Of a DNA stretch of 64,000 bases, positions 1 to 9,195 are shown piece by piece. A program made the position numbers and the translations under genes. The notes under the pieces are model-generated. The model saw only the letters and a program-made list of their open reading frames with translations. It searched no databases and was not told the origin of the DNA. How positions within the stretch are numbered: the stretch's first letter is position 1; each line of letters begins with the position of its first letter. Source of the DNA: Peptostreptococcaceae bacterium (GTDB taxonomy: Bacteria > Bacillota > Clostridia > Peptostreptococcales > Peptostreptococcaceae); NCBI GenBank assembly GCA_902363255.1, contig CABIZO010000006.1, positions 62,001 to 126,000 of the forward strand. Reading direction: 5' to 3'.

Positions 1-104
1 TTTGGTGTATCAAATTCTTTTAAATCTACCGAAAAATCGTATAGGTTATCATGTTTATCATTTTCTATACTTTTAATTATTAATTGTTTATTTTCAAATA
101 ACAA
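1..104 (-). CDS. Possible 5' end of an unknown protein (cut by window edge)
   Basis: The minus strand is open from a TTG at 104 to the window edge, giving 34 residues that begin MLFENKQLIIKSIEND. The TTG follows an AAGGATGGTGAT Shine-Dalgarno-like stretch at sensible spacing, and it lies just downstream of the terminator of the gene before it. The short peptide shows no recognisable motif. It could be chance open frame in AT-rich DNA, so the call is weak; the sequence beyond the left edge decides it. Confidence 0.35.
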   Translation of the reverse strand, partial: MLFENKQLIIKSIENDKHDNLYDFSVDLKEFDTP

Positions 105-177
105 ATTATCACCATCCTTATATAATTTATATTTTCCACACTGATTAAATTTATAAATAAAAAATAAGTTAAAATAA

Positions 178-213
178 AAAAACAGTATTAATTTGTAATT
201 AATACTGTTTTTA
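178..213. terminator. Terminator downstream of the YaiI-like gene
   Basis: Arms at 181-193 and 197-209 pair perfectly (13 bp, 3-nt loop) and are flanked by an A-run on the left and T-run on the right, so it can work on either strand. It follows the stop of the minus-strand YaiI/DUF188 gene. Confidence 0.8.
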
Positions 214-243
214 CTCATACATCATTCCGTTATCACATAGTTT

Positions 244-690
244 TTATTTATTAATAAGAGATTTTTTGCAAATTTCAATTAAAGTCTTTTCAAAATTAAT
301 ATCATTCTCTTTAGATCTTTTCTTAGGACCTTTTGTTCTTCCACCACTTTTTCTGATTTTTTTAGATATATGCCTATTATAAAGTAGCATATCAATATTA
401 CCATCTGTATAAATTAAACCATTTTGATTTATAACATAAGATGCTTTATTTATAGCCATAGCTGCTAATCCATAATCTTGTGTTATAACAATATCTTCTT
501 TTTGAACCGTGTTTATAAGAGCAAAATCAACAGAATCTGCTCCTTTTGAAAACACCATTGTTTTTGCTCCATCTTTGTTAAATACATGCGATGTATCACA
601 CATTATAATAACGTCTATATTAAATTTTTTTGCTATCTTTATTGTTAAATCTATTACTGGACATCCATCTCCATCAATTAATATTTTCAT
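244..690 (-). CDS. YaiI/YqxD family (DUF188) protein
   Basis: The 148-residue product starts MKILIDGDGCPV and carries the conserved acidic pattern of the UPF0178 (YaiI/YqxD) family: D-G-D-x-C-P near the N-terminus, a D-T-S-H segment around residue 33, and a central ITQDYGLA segment. The family is related in fold to PIN nucleases, but its biochemical role is not established. The length matches the family. The start is supported by AGGAGATAAT just upstream. A basic C-terminal stretch (RKSGGRTKGPKKRSKEN) may bind nucleic acid; that is inference. Confidence 0.85.
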   Translation of the reverse strand: MKILIDGDGCPVIDLTIKIAKKFNIDVIIMCDTSHVFNKDGAKTMVFSKGADSVDFALINTVQKEDIVITQDYGLAAMAINKASYVINQNGLIYTDGNIDMLLYNRHISKKIRKSGGRTKGPKKRSKENDINFEKTLIEICKKSLINK

Positions 691-705
691 ATTATCTCCT
701 ATTTT

Positions 706-1557
706 TTAATCATCATCATCCTCGTCGTCATCGTCGTCATCATCACCATCGTCGTCATCATCGTCAGATTCATCTTCTGTTCTATCTTCTAGCTCATCTT
801 GTAGTTCATCCATAACCTCTTCATTTAAATAAACATTATCTTTGCCATTTGCACTTAAAAGAGACATAATTTCATCTACAGTCATATTTTCTATTGTATC
901 TTCTAAACTATCTTCATCTAAATCAGCTAATGCCTCATATCTACCTAAACTTACACCCTTTTCTCTTGCAAGAGCTACATCTTCCTCTGTTCCTTTTAAA
1001 TAAACAAATTTTGTATTATTTAATCCTTTACTAACTGTATCTTTTACTTCACTTTCATACTTGTCATCACTAATACTGTTCATAAAGGTAAATCCTACTA
1101 TGCCCTCTTTACTATCGCTGTGATTTTCATTTAAATATGCTTCTAATATCTTAATTCCTTCTTCTAATGTTTTACCTTTTAATTCCTCTAAATTAATTGT
1201 TTTTCCATCATCATTAATCCCATAAACATTAACTATATTTTTATTTTCATCTAATTCAAATTCAATACTTGGATTAACATCTATAGACATTAGAGCATAA
1301 ACTCCACCCGTTGTATTATTTTTTACCATAGGTACCACTAATAATACTAACATTGCTGCAATAGTTAAAATAGGTATGATTTTATTTTTCATAGTATTTC
1401 TACTTTTAGTTAATTCATATAAATCCTCTTCTAAGAAAAATATCGTATCTCCAACTTGCATATTTTCCTTATTTCTAATCCTGACAACAGTAGAGTCGTC
1501 TTTTAGAACTAAGGAATATTTCTCTTTTATTTCAAGTATAATCCCTTTATTGTACAT
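706..1557 (-). CDS. rsgI: Anti-sigma-I factor RsgI-like protein with polyaspartate tail
   Basis: This membrane anti-sigma factor should hold SigI inactive until an envelope signal arrives. Residues 1-55 match the RsgI N-terminal cytoplasmic domain. A single membrane segment lies at about 60-79. Just outside it is VYALMSIDVNPSIEFELD; in studied RsgI proteins the Asn-Pro bond in this conserved segment (here N95-P96) is the autoproteolysis site. The extracellular part has no carbohydrate-binding or enzymatic module such as cellulolytic clostridia carry. It ends in about 30 mostly Asp/Glu residues. The gene starts 8 nt after sigI, with its Shine-Dalgarno inside the end of sigI, so the two should be co-translated. 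Family call is sure; the signal sensed is unknown. Confidence 0.88.
   Translation of the reverse strand: MYNKGIILEIKEKYSLVLKDDSTVVRIRNKENMQVGDTIFFLEEDLYELTKSRNTMKNKIIPILTIAAMLVLLVVPMVKNNTTGGVYALMSIDVNPSIEFELDENKNIVNVYGINDDGKTINLEELKGKTLEEGIKILEAYLNENHSDSKEGIVGFTFMNSISDDKYESEVKDTVSKGLNNTKFVYLKGTEEDVALAREKGVSLGRYEALADLDEDSLEDTIENMTVDEIMSLLSANGKDNVYLNEEVMDELQDELEDRTEDESDDDDDDGDDDDDDDEDDDD
709..777. repeat. GAT/GAC codon-repeat tract encoding the RsgI polyaspartate tail
   Basis: The plus strand here is a run of ATC/GTC triplets, read as Asp codons on the minus strand with a few Glu, Gly and Ser codons. The mixture of GAT and GAC makes it an imperfect triplet repeat, which can still change length by slippage in units of one residue. 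Confidence 0.7.
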
Positions 1558-1565
1558 AATTCAAC

Positions 1566-2216
1566 CTACCTTTTTATCCATAATTTTAAATTTCTATAGT
1601 TTTTGTCAAATATTATAATCACAGTAATTATAAACTTTTTACTACCTTTAATTATTTTTTCTGTCACATTAAACTGTAGTGAAATTCTTTTTATTGGTAA
1701 TCTCTTTTTTTCATACATAAAGTCTACTAAAGGTTTTTCTTCACTAACCTTTTCAGATAAATTTATAGCATTTTCTCTTGTTTTTTTATGTTTTGGAGCA
1801 TCATCGACTAAATCTTCAAAATCAAAACCAAATTCCTTAATATATAATTTTAAGTTTTCGATTTCATCTTTCAGATGATCTCTATCTTCTATAGGATTGA
1901 CAATTTCTTCACTAAATTCTATTCCTTCTTCTTTTAAGCTTTCTAATGATGGATCTAAACGATGTTTGTTTTCTTTTAACAAATAATTTTTTATTCTACT
2001 ACTTATTACTAAATTTGCAAAAGGTAAAAAAGGTCCTTTATCTTCGCTATATTTCTTCATAGCTTCGTGAAATGCCAATACACCTATACTGAACTCTTCA
2101 TCATTTTCTATTGAAACATACCTTTTAGTTACTTTACTTATTGATTTAATAATAAAAGGGAAATGTTCTTCAATAAATTGATTTTCACATGTGAAATTAC
2201 TTCTTTTTAAATTCAT
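1566..2216 (-). CDS. sigI: RNA polymerase sigma factor SigI
   Basis: The 216-residue product has the SigI layout: a sigma-70 region-2-like N-terminal half (DEEFSIGVLAFHEAMKKY, then FLPFANLVISSRIKNYL at about residues 65-85) and a diverged C-terminal DNA-binding region instead of a standard region 4. It is followed directly by rsgI, which is the diagnostic pairing. SigI factors respond to heat or to polysaccharide and envelope cues in Bacillus and Clostridium. The start has AAAGGAAAG upstream. SigI factors often control their own operon, but no clear ACCCCC/CGWA-type promoter was seen in the 195 bases upstream. Confidence 0.9.
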   Translation of the reverse strand: MNLKRSNFTCENQFIEEHFPFIIKSISKVTKRYVSIENDEEFSIGVLAFHEAMKKYSEDKGPFLPFANLVISSRIKNYLLKENKHRLDPSLESLKEEGIEFSEEIVNPIEDRDHLKDEIENLKLYIKEFGFDFEDLVDDAPKHKKTRENAINLSEKVSEEKPLVDFMYEKKRLPIKRISLQFNVTEKIIKGSKKFIITVIIIFDKNYRNLKLWIKR

Positions 2217-2389
2217 TTACTTTCCTTTCTTTATATTTATATTTACTTTTATATAATAATTAAAATTTTAATCCTAGTTTTAATCGTGAAAAAGTCAAAC
2301 TTCAATTTCTTTTATATTATATAATACAATTAATATTTATAGATTAGGTACTTTTTTCATTTTTCTAGAATATTTTATTATTAAAATAA

Positions 2390-2413
2390 AAAAGAGATTA
2401 AAAAATCTCTTTT
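2390..2413 (-). terminator. Terminator overlapping the aldo/keto reductase stop
   Basis: AAAAGAGATT (2390-2399) pairs with AATCTCTTTT (2404-2413). The right arm overlaps the stop codon of the minus-strand reductase, and A-rich plus-strand sequence to its left gives the U-run on the minus transcript. Confidence 0.65.
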
Positions 2414-3242
2414 ATACTATCTTATATAAATTTTCATATTTTTGAAGCTTTATTCTTTCATCAGTGTTAATTGAATCAATTCTTTCCATATCTTGTATTT
2501 CTATCTCAAAATCAAAAATATCTATATTTTCCTTAATTCTATTTGGTTTACTTGTTTTTGGTATGGCAATAACATTATTTTGTAGGTGCCATCTTAATAT
2601 TATTTGTGCCTCACTTTTATTATATTTTTGTGCCAAATTTCTAATTATAGAATTTGATAATAACTGCCCTCTCATTATAGGACTCCATGCTTGAACTACT
2701 ATATTATGTCTTTTACAAACTTTCAATAATTCTTTTTCTGTTCGATTAGGATGCATTTCGACTTGATTTACCATGGGATTTATTTCTGAAAAGCCAATAA
2801 TTTCTTCTAACTGTTTCACTGTACAATTGCAAACACCTATTGATCTAACTTTCTTTTCTTTGTATAAATATTCAATAGCCCTCCAAGTTTCTTTAATATT
2901 TTCTGTTGGCCAATGAACTAAATATAAATCTATGTAATCTAATCCCAACTTTTCTAAAGATTTATTAAAAGACTTTATTGTATTTTCATATCCATCATCA
3001 TCTATCCATACCTTTGTAGTTACAAATAGTTCGTCTCTAGATACATTAGACTCTCTGATGCCTTTCCCAACACCTTCTTCATTATTATAAAATGATGCTG
3101 TATCTATGCTTCTATATCCTGAGTTAATAGCTTCTTTTATAATATTACAGGCTTCATTATTTTCATTCTGTAATTTATATGTTCCGAAGCCTACAACAGG
3201 AATTTCTACCCCATTAGATAATTTCCTAATTGTTTTTTCCAT
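2412..3242 (-). CDS. Aldo/keto reductase family protein
   Basis: The 276-residue length is typical of the family. The signatures are in order: VGFGTYKL, GYRSIDTASFYNNEEGVGKGIR with catalytic Asp and Tyr, DYIDLYLVHWP containing the active-site His, and AIPKTSKPNRIKENIDIFDF for NADPH binding. It should act in the cytoplasm on carbonyl compounds such as methylglyoxal, though the natural substrate cannot be read from sequence. It stands alone between two terminators, transcribed away from the sigI operon. Start chosen for a GGAGGTAAAAC Shine-Dalgarno upstream. Confidence 0.92.
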   Translation of the reverse strand: MEKTIRKLSNGVEIPVVGFGTYKLQNENNEACNIIKEAINSGYRSIDTASFYNNEEGVGKGIRESNVSRDELFVTTKVWIDDDGYENTIKSFNKSLEKLGLDYIDLYLVHWPTENIKETWRAIEYLYKEKKVRSIGVCNCTVKQLEEIIGFSEINPMVNQVEMHPNRTEKELLKVCKRHNIVVQAWSPIMRGQLLSNSIIRNLAQKYNKSEAQIILRWHLQNNVIAIPKTSKPNRIKENIDIFDFEIEIQDMERIDSINTDERIKLQKYENLYKIV

Positions 3243-3329
3243 GTTTTACCTCCACTAAAATATCCTTTTTTCCCCACAATTTTTATAATATATTATTTAT
3301 TGTAAACCAGCAACTATATTAATATAACC

Positions 3330-3370
3330 AAAAACACCTCAAATATAAATAATATATTCAAGGTGTTTTT
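3330..3370 (-). terminator. Terminator of the ABC exporter operon
   Basis: AAAAACACCT (3330-3339) pairs with AGGTGTTTTT (3361-3370), with an AT-rich inner helix. It lies just downstream of the 3393-5249 gene on the minus strand. Confidence 0.75.
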
Positions 3371-3392
3371 ATTTTTTCATATATAATTATAC

Positions 3393-5249
3393 TTACATAG
3401 CCTCTTTATCTGCAAATTGTGAATTATATAAATTTGCATAGAAACCGCCTTTTGCTAGTAATTCTTCATGATTTCCTTGTTCAACAATGTCACCATCATT
3501 AATAACTAGTATTAAATCTGCATTTTTTATAGTAGATAATCTATGAGCAATTACGAAACTAGTTCTTCCTTCCATTAAATTATCCATCGCTTGTTGAATT
3601 AAAAGTTCAGTTCTTGTATCAACAGAACTTGTTGCTTCATCTAGAATTAATATTTTAGGATCAGCTAAGATTGCACGTGCTATGGTTAATAATTGTTTTT
3701 GACCTTGAGATATATTACTTGATTCCTCATTCAATAACATATTATATCCATCTGGTAGAGTTTTTATAAAGTGATGAACATGAGCTGCTTTAGCTGCATC
3801 AATCACTTCATTATCACTCGCATCTAATCTACCATATCTTATATTTTCTTTTATTGATCCACTAAATAACCATGTATCTTGAAGGACCATTCCAAATAAT
3901 TCTCTAAGCTCTCCTCTATTAAAATCTTTTATATTATGACCATCTACAAGTATAGCTCCCGAGTTTACGTCATAAAATCTCATTAATAATTTGATCATAG
4001 TTGTTTTACCTGCCCCTGTTGGACCAACTAAGGCAACTTTTTGTCCTGGTTTTACATGGGCTGTAAAATCTTTAACTATAGTTCTATCTTTATTGTATCC
4101 AAACTCCACATGTTCAAAATCAATTCTACCTTCTAATCCTTCTATACTAACAGGATTTTCTACTACTACATCTTCTTCCTCTTCATTTAAGAATTCAAAT
4201 ACTCTCTCAGCTGCAGCTGCAGTAGATTGTAATTGATTTGATATTTGAGCCATTTGTGATATTGGTTGATTAAAACTTCTTACATATTGAATAAATGATT
4301 GTATATCACCTACTTCAATTTTATTTTTTACAACTAAATATCCTCCAAGTATTGATACCACTACATAGCTTAAATTCCCAACAAACATCATCAATGGTTG
4401 CATTGTACCTGATAAAAATTGAGATTTCCATGCTGAATCATATAATTCATTATTTATTTTATTAAACTCTTTTATAGATTCTTCTTCTCCATTGAATGCT
4501 TGAACTACAGTATGACCACCGTATAATTCTTCCACCTGTCCATTAACTTGACCTAAATATTCTTGTTGACTTTTAAAATATTTTTGAGATTTTTTAATAA
4601 CAAATGAAATTATAAATAGTGATATTGGTATAACTATCAATGCACTGAAAGTCATTAGTACACTTATAGATAACATCATTATAAATACTCCTATTAAAGT
4701 AGTAACAGATGTTATTATTTGTGTTAAACTTTGATTTAAACTCATTGCTAAAGTATCTATATCATTTGTAAATCTTGATAATACTTCTCCATGTGTTCTT
4801 GTATCGAAGTACTTCATAGGTAATCTATTTATCTTTTTCACTAATTCATCTCTTAAATTATATGCTACTTTTTGTGATATACCACTCATTACATATCCTT
4901 GTATAAATGAGAATATAGCACTCACTACATATAATATAATTAAAGCTATTAAAATTCGTTTTATAGCTTCGAAATCTATTCCATTACCTTCTCCAGATAC
5001 TTTACTTACTAATCCATTAAATATTTCTGTTGTCGCTTTTCCTAATATCTTTGGACCTATTACTGAGAAAGTAACACTCCCTATAGCAAATATAAATACA
5101 ATAATTATAGATAATTTATATTTTGCTAAATAAGACATTAATGTTTTCATTGTTCCTTTGAAGTCTTTTGCCTTTTCTACTGGACCTCTCATTCCTGGTC
5201 CCCCCATAGGACCTCTTGGTCTTCTTTGTCTATTTCCTTCTCTACTCAT
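3393..5249 (-). CDS. Heterodimeric ABC exporter, canonical-half ATPase/permease
   Basis: The 618-residue half-transporter has a basic Gly/Pro/Arg-rich N-terminal tail (residues 1-25), six membrane segments (about 45-330) and an ATPase domain with Walker A GPTGAGKTT and Walker B LILDEATSSVD, which keeps the catalytic Glu. Its signature motif is the unusual ISQGQ rather than LSGGQ. It overlaps its upstream partner (5242-7545) by 8 nt and lies in a MarR-headed operon, matching BmrC/BmrD- and LmrC/LmrD-type multidrug exporters in which the two ATP sites differ. Drug export is inferred from family and context. Confidence 0.92.
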   Translation of the reverse strand: MSREGNRQRRPRGPMGGPGMRGPVEKAKDFKGTMKTLMSYLAKYKLSIIIVFIFAIGSVTFSVIGPKILGKATTEIFNGLVSKVSGEGNGIDFEAIKRILIALIILYVVSAIFSFIQGYVMSGISQKVAYNLRDELVKKINRLPMKYFDTRTHGEVLSRFTNDIDTLAMSLNQSLTQIITSVTTLIGVFIMMLSISVLMTFSALIVIPISLFIISFVIKKSQKYFKSQQEYLGQVNGQVEELYGGHTVVQAFNGEEESIKEFNKINNELYDSAWKSQFLSGTMQPLMMFVGNLSYVVVSILGGYLVVKNKIEVGDIQSFIQYVRSFNQPISQMAQISNQLQSTAAAAERVFEFLNEEEEDVVVENPVSIEGLEGRIDFEHVEFGYNKDRTIVKDFTAHVKPGQKVALVGPTGAGKTTMIKLLMRFYDVNSGAILVDGHNIKDFNRGELRELFGMVLQDTWLFSGSIKENIRYGRLDASDNEVIDAAKAAHVHHFIKTLPDGYNMLLNEESSNISQGQKQLLTIARAILADPKILILDEATSSVDTRTELLIQQAMDNLMEGRTSFVIAHRLSTIKNADLILVINDGDIVEQGNHEELLAKGGFYANLYNSQFADKEAM

Positions 5250-7545
5250 TTTCTAACTCCTCCTTTGAAAGTTGTGATAATGCTATTTCTTTATAGATTT
5301 CACAATTTTTTAGAAGTTCTTTATGTGTTCCTATTCCAACTATTCTTCCTTCATCTAATACTACAATTTGATCTGCATCTATAATAGTACTGATTCTTTG
5401 AGCAACAATTAAAACTGTACTATCTTTTGTTTCTGTCTTTAATGCTTTACGAAGTTTTGCATCAGTTTTAAAATCTAGAGCAGAGAAACTATCATCAAAT
5501 ATAAATATTTCAGGATCTTTTGCTATTGCCCTAGCAATAGATAACCTTTGTTTTTGTCCTCCTGATACATTTGAACCGCCTTGTGATATTTCTGAATTAA
5601 ATTTATCTTCTTTCTCATTTATAAAATCTATGGATTGAGCTATTTCAGCTGCTTTCTTTATTTCTTCCTCAGACGCATCTTTCTTACCATATCTTAAATT
5701 TGAATCTATTGTTCCTGAGAATAATATTCCTTTTTGTGGAACATATCCAATTATTTCTCTTAAATCATGAAGTGAAACATTTCTTATATCGACTCCATCC
5801 ACTTTTATTTCACCTTCTGTCACATCATGGAACCTTGGTATTAAATTAATAAGTGTAGATTTACCACTACCAGTACTTCCAATAAAGGCAGTAGTCTCAC
5901 CTGATTTTGCAGTAAAGTTTATGTCGTGTAATATTTCTTCATCTGCATCTGGATATTTAAATGAAACATTTTTAAATTCAACTAAACCTTTCTTATTTTT
6001 ATCAAAAGATTTAGGATTTTTATCATCTTTAATCACTATATCTTTTTCTAATACTTCATTTATACGGTTAGCTGATACGGCTGCTCTTGGTAACATAACT
6101 GAAATCATTGATATCATTAAGAATGACATTACTATCTGCATTGTATATTGAATAAATGCCATCATATCTCCAACTTGCATTGCTCCAGTATCAATATTTT
6201 TTGCACCTACCCAAACTATTAATACAGATATGGCATTCATAACAAGCATCATAGCTGGCATCATACAAGACATCATTCTATTAACAAACATATTAACCTT
6301 TGTTAAATCTTTATTTACACCATCAAATCTTTTTTCTTCAAATCTTTCTGTACTAAATGCACGTATTACAGGAAGTCCTGTTAATACTTCTCTAGTTACT
6401 AGATTCAGCTTATCTACTAAGTTTTGTAATATTTTAAACTTAGGCATTACTGTTGAGAATAATATACCTACTATCACCAATACTCCTAGAACTGCCACAC
6501 CTATAATCCATGTCATTGATGTATTTGTATTTAGTACTTTGTATATACCACCAAGAGCCATAAATGGTGCAAAGAATACCATCCTTAACATCATTACAGT
6601 CATTTGTTGTATTTGTTGTATATCATTAGTACTACGAGTTATTAGTGATGCTGTTGAAAACTCTGTCATTTCTTTACTAGAAAATCTCATTACTTTTTCG
6701 AAAGTTTCAGATCTTAAAGTACGACCTAAGGATGCACCTACCCTTGATGCTAAAAATCCGACTGAAATAGCAGCTACCATGCTTAAAATAGTTATTCCAA
6801 TCATTTTAGCTCCTGTAGTAAGTATATATTTTGTTTGTAGATTTCCTGTATCTATGCCAATTTCATCATACTCATTCTTAACAAAAGATACTGCACCTTG
6901 ACTAATCATAGTCTCTGGTAAATCCACTAATTGTTCATCCATTTCTTTAATCATGCCATCTCTTTGATTTTGTGGCATTGACTCTAATATTGTAAACATA
7001 TCCATATTTTCTAAGTTCATATTCATTGAACCATTTGCCATATTGCCTTGAGGTATGTTTTGAGATGTTATATTAGAAGTCATATTTTTTTTCATTTGTT
7101 CTTGAATCATTTTACTTGATTCATTATCACTTTCTAATCCATATACAATTAATTCTGGCTTACCAAGTATATTATCTAGTTTTGATAAAACTTCTTCTTT
7201 ATTTGTATTTAATAGATATAAATCTTCTTTATCTAGTGCTGGATATGAATCTTTATATTCATTAAATTCATCACTACTTAAAGAATCCTTACTTATTAAT
7301 TTATAATTATCTAGTACTGTATTTTTATCTTTATCATCCATAAAAATAAAAAGTTTATCCATCTCAGTTTTTCTTATTACATTTGGAACAGAACTCTCTA
7401 TTCCTCCTTGTTGTATACCTATATTAATAATATTTGAAGTATAAGTAGGTAAAGATAGTTCACAACTTGCTTGCCCTGCTAAAAGTAATATAATTATAAA
7501 AATTATAAAACTTGAATTTTTTAAATGCTTAAATATTTTTAACAT
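5242..7545 (-). CDS. Heterodimeric ABC exporter, degenerate-half ATPase/permease
   Basis: This 767-residue partner has Walker A GSTGSGKST and a good signature VSGGQ, but after Walker B it reads FDDSFSALD, with Asp where the catalytic Glu normally sits. That is the degenerate half typical of heterodimeric exporters. Between the first and second membrane segments is an insert of roughly 200 residues (about 35-235), including a Met-rich stretch near 165-195. BmrD-like subunits also carry a large extracellular domain at this place. It overlaps marR by 7 nt upstream and its partner by 8 nt downstream, so the three are translationally coupled. Confidence 0.92.
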   Translation of the reverse strand: MLKIFKHLKNSSFIIFIIILLLAGQASCELSLPTYTSNIINIGIQQGGIESSVPNVIRKTEMDKLFIFMDDKDKNTVLDNYKLISKDSLSSDEFNEYKDSYPALDKEDLYLLNTNKEEVLSKLDNILGKPELIVYGLESDNESSKMIQEQMKKNMTSNITSQNIPQGNMANGSMNMNLENMDMFTILESMPQNQRDGMIKEMDEQLVDLPETMISQGAVSFVKNEYDEIGIDTGNLQTKYILTTGAKMIGITILSMVAAISVGFLASRVGASLGRTLRSETFEKVMRFSSKEMTEFSTASLITRSTNDIQQIQQMTVMMLRMVFFAPFMALGGIYKVLNTNTSMTWIIGVAVLGVLVIVGILFSTVMPKFKILQNLVDKLNLVTREVLTGLPVIRAFSTERFEEKRFDGVNKDLTKVNMFVNRMMSCMMPAMMLVMNAISVLIVWVGAKNIDTGAMQVGDMMAFIQYTMQIVMSFLMISMISVMLPRAAVSANRINEVLEKDIVIKDDKNPKSFDKNKKGLVEFKNVSFKYPDADEEILHDINFTAKSGETTAFIGSTGSGKSTLINLIPRFHDVTEGEIKVDGVDIRNVSLHDLREIIGYVPQKGILFSGTIDSNLRYGKKDASEEEIKKAAEIAQSIDFINEKEDKFNSEISQGGSNVSGGQKQRLSIARAIAKDPEIFIFDDSFSALDFKTDAKLRKALKTETKDSTVLIVAQRISTIIDADQIVVLDEGRIVGIGTHKELLKNCEIYKEIALSQLSKEELENE

Positions 7546-8042
7546 CTTTTCTCCCTTTCTTCATTTTTATGATTTTGCTTTTCTGACTGCAATTCTTCTA
7601 TCACATCATAAAGCTTTCCAAATAGACGAATTAAATTATCTGTATCTTCTTCTCCCATTTTCTCAACTATCTTACAGGTAAAGATTTCAAATTTTTTACT
7701 TTGATCTTTTAGAAATTCTTCTCCTTCTTTTGTCAGCCTTACATACACAACCCTTCTGTCGCTTTTGTTGGAAGTTCTTTCAATATATCCCTTTTCCTCC
7801 ATTACATTTAGCATTTTTGATGTAGCTGGCTTTGTTATACACAAATCTTTTGTTAGTTCAGAAGTTTTCATTCCATAATAATTTTCATCTTCTTTATTAT
7901 TTAAACAATTATTATAAATAATTTTCATTGTCATAAGCATTCCTGGTTGTAATTCTTGTGACTTTTTATGTTTATGAGCTAGCTTTTTTATTTTTGCTAT
8001 AGAATCTAAAAATTCTTTAGATTTTTTTTGCAGAATACTCAT
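7539..8042 (-). CDS. MarR family transcriptional regulator
   Basis: The 167-residue protein has the MarR winged helix: MKTSELTKDLCITKPATSKMLNVMEEKGYIERTSNKSDRRVVYVRLTKEG in the middle, with the DxRxxxVxLT wing (SDRRVVYVRLT). It is the first gene of the ABC exporter operon and overlaps the next gene. A perfect palindrome lies about 40 bp upstream (8080-8104), so autorepression with release by an exported compound is the likely arrangement. The ligand is unknown. Confidence 0.92.
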   Translation of the reverse strand: MSILQKKSKEFLDSIAKIKKLAHKHKKSQELQPGMLMTMKIIYNNCLNNKEDENYYGMKTSELTKDLCITKPATSKMLNVMEEKGYIERTSNKSDRRVVYVRLTKEGEEFLKDQSKKFEIFTCKIVEKMGEEDTDNLIRLFGKLYDVIEELQSEKQNHKNEEREKRC

Positions 8043-8398
8043 TTTTCATTCCTTTCAGTTTATTTTAGTTTACCCGGTTTAATAGTTAACTAATGCAACT
8101 ATTATTTTAGGAAACTTTTTTATCTTAGTCAAGTTAAATTTCATATTTTTATATAAATAACATTTTTTGATATTAAATAGACTATTATTTCATTATTATT
8201 TACACTTACTAGATAGAAATAATATATTTTCATAATTGTAATTATTTTACATTTTCATTGCATATTAATTTCTAGTTTTGATTGATGACTTTTTAGAATG
8301 ATTGGTAATTTTTTCACATTTGTGAGTTATAATTGATATAATTATATTAGATATATTTTTATGTATTATACATTTTTATAAGGGTGGGTTGATGTGTT
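8043..8398. other. Intergenic region between marR and the 8399 gene
   Basis: The two genes point away from each other. Besides the palindrome at 8080-8104, the stretch is very AT-rich and should hold the rightward promoter. No open frame or further strong hairpin was seen. Confidence 0.5.
8080..8104. promoter_or_regulatory. Candidate MarR operator
   Basis: TAATAGTT (8080-8087) and AACTATTA (8097-8104) form a perfect inverted repeat with a 9-nt spacer. Its position 38 bp upstream of the marR start and its overall size fit MarR dimers, which bind such symmetric AT-rich sites over the promoter. Confidence 0.6.
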
Positions 8399-9124
8399 AT
8401 GAAGTTTGATTGTTTTTATTATCCTGTTTTAAGTAATGATGATCGCATAGTTCGATGTAATGAAGGAATTCGTAGTTTTGATTTTGGAGATGAAGTTCCT
8501 ACAAAAACTTTATATTATAACTATGATTCTAGTTTCGTTATTTATCAAAATAGTAAACTATTTATTGTTGAGGATGGTATTTTAAAAGAAGAGGCAAATA
8601 TAGACTCTCTTAAGTTTCCATTAAAAATTATATTTAATCATGGAACTCAATTAACTATTGATAAAAAATCGGATTTATCATCTATAAGACTTCTAGTCCC
8701 TGGATTTTTTGAAAAAGAAAAAATTTTAGGTGAATTATTTTTCTTATCAGAGGTTTATACTAGAAAAATAAGAGATGCTCAATATAGTGTAATGAATGAC
8801 CTTACTAATTCAGTAAGAGATGTAAAATATCTTAACGATGAGATTAGTAGAGCTACGAAAGGTCTATTGAAACAATTAAAAATAATACAAGAAAAGTTTA
8901 TAAAATTAATAGATGAAAATCCTACATTAATTGATGATTATTTAAATTATATGAACTTTCATAGCGAAGAGGATATGTTTAAAATAGGAATTAATAAATA
9001 CTTTGAAGAAGATACAGAACAATACAACGAATATAGAAAAAATTCTTTAATATACAGTAGAAAACCTATTTATCCTAAATTTAAATTAGAACATTTAGTA
9101 AGTTCAATAAGTAAATATAAATAA
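8399..9124 (+). CDS. Unknown cytoplasmic protein, 241 aa
   Basis: I do not recognise this family. There is no signal peptide or membrane segment. The first ~110 residues look beta-rich (FGDEVPTKTLYYNYDSSFVIYQNSKLFIVEDG). Residues ~115-190 look helical and may form a coiled coil (SVRDVKYLNDEISRATKGLLKQLKIIQEKFIKLIDEN). The tail is charged. It is transcribed alone, away from marR, and ends at a strong bidirectional terminator. The start follows GGGTGGGTTGATGTGTT; a nearby ATG at 8392 is out of frame and closed within a few codons. Real gene likely, function unknown. Confidence 0.75.
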   Translation: MKFDCFYYPVLSNDDRIVRCNEGIRSFDFGDEVPTKTLYYNYDSSFVIYQNSKLFIVEDGILKEEANIDSLKFPLKIIFNHGTQLTIDKKSDLSSIRLLVPGFFEKEKILGELFFLSEVYTRKIRDAQYSVMNDLTNSVRDVKYLNDEISRATKGLLKQLKIIQEKFIKLIDENPTLIDDYLNYMNFHSEEDMFKIGINKYFEEDTEQYNEYRKNSLIYSRKPIYPKFKLEHLVSSISKYK

Positions 9125-9149
9125 AATTTCATAAAACATTAACATTAAC

Positions 9150-9193
9150 AAAGCTATATCAAAACAAATCTTTGTTCTGATATAGCTTTTTAT
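9150..9193. terminator. Bidirectional terminator
   Basis: AAAGCTATATCA (9150-9161) pairs with TGATATAGCTTT (9178-9189), extended by AACAAA/TTTGTT inside. It sits between the converging 8399 gene and the lysozyme gene. Confidence 0.85.
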
Positions 9194-9195
9194 AA

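Noticed and set aside
630..815. Plus-strand open frame encoding a His-rich protein
   Set aside because: It is the reverse complement of the RsgI polyaspartate tail; GAT/GAC codons read as ATC/GTC and CAT/CGT on the other strand.
6230..6901. 223-residue plus-strand open frame opposite the ABC exporter
   Set aside because: It is a shadow of the minus-strand membrane domain, has no ribosome site and is hydrophobic only because the real gene is.
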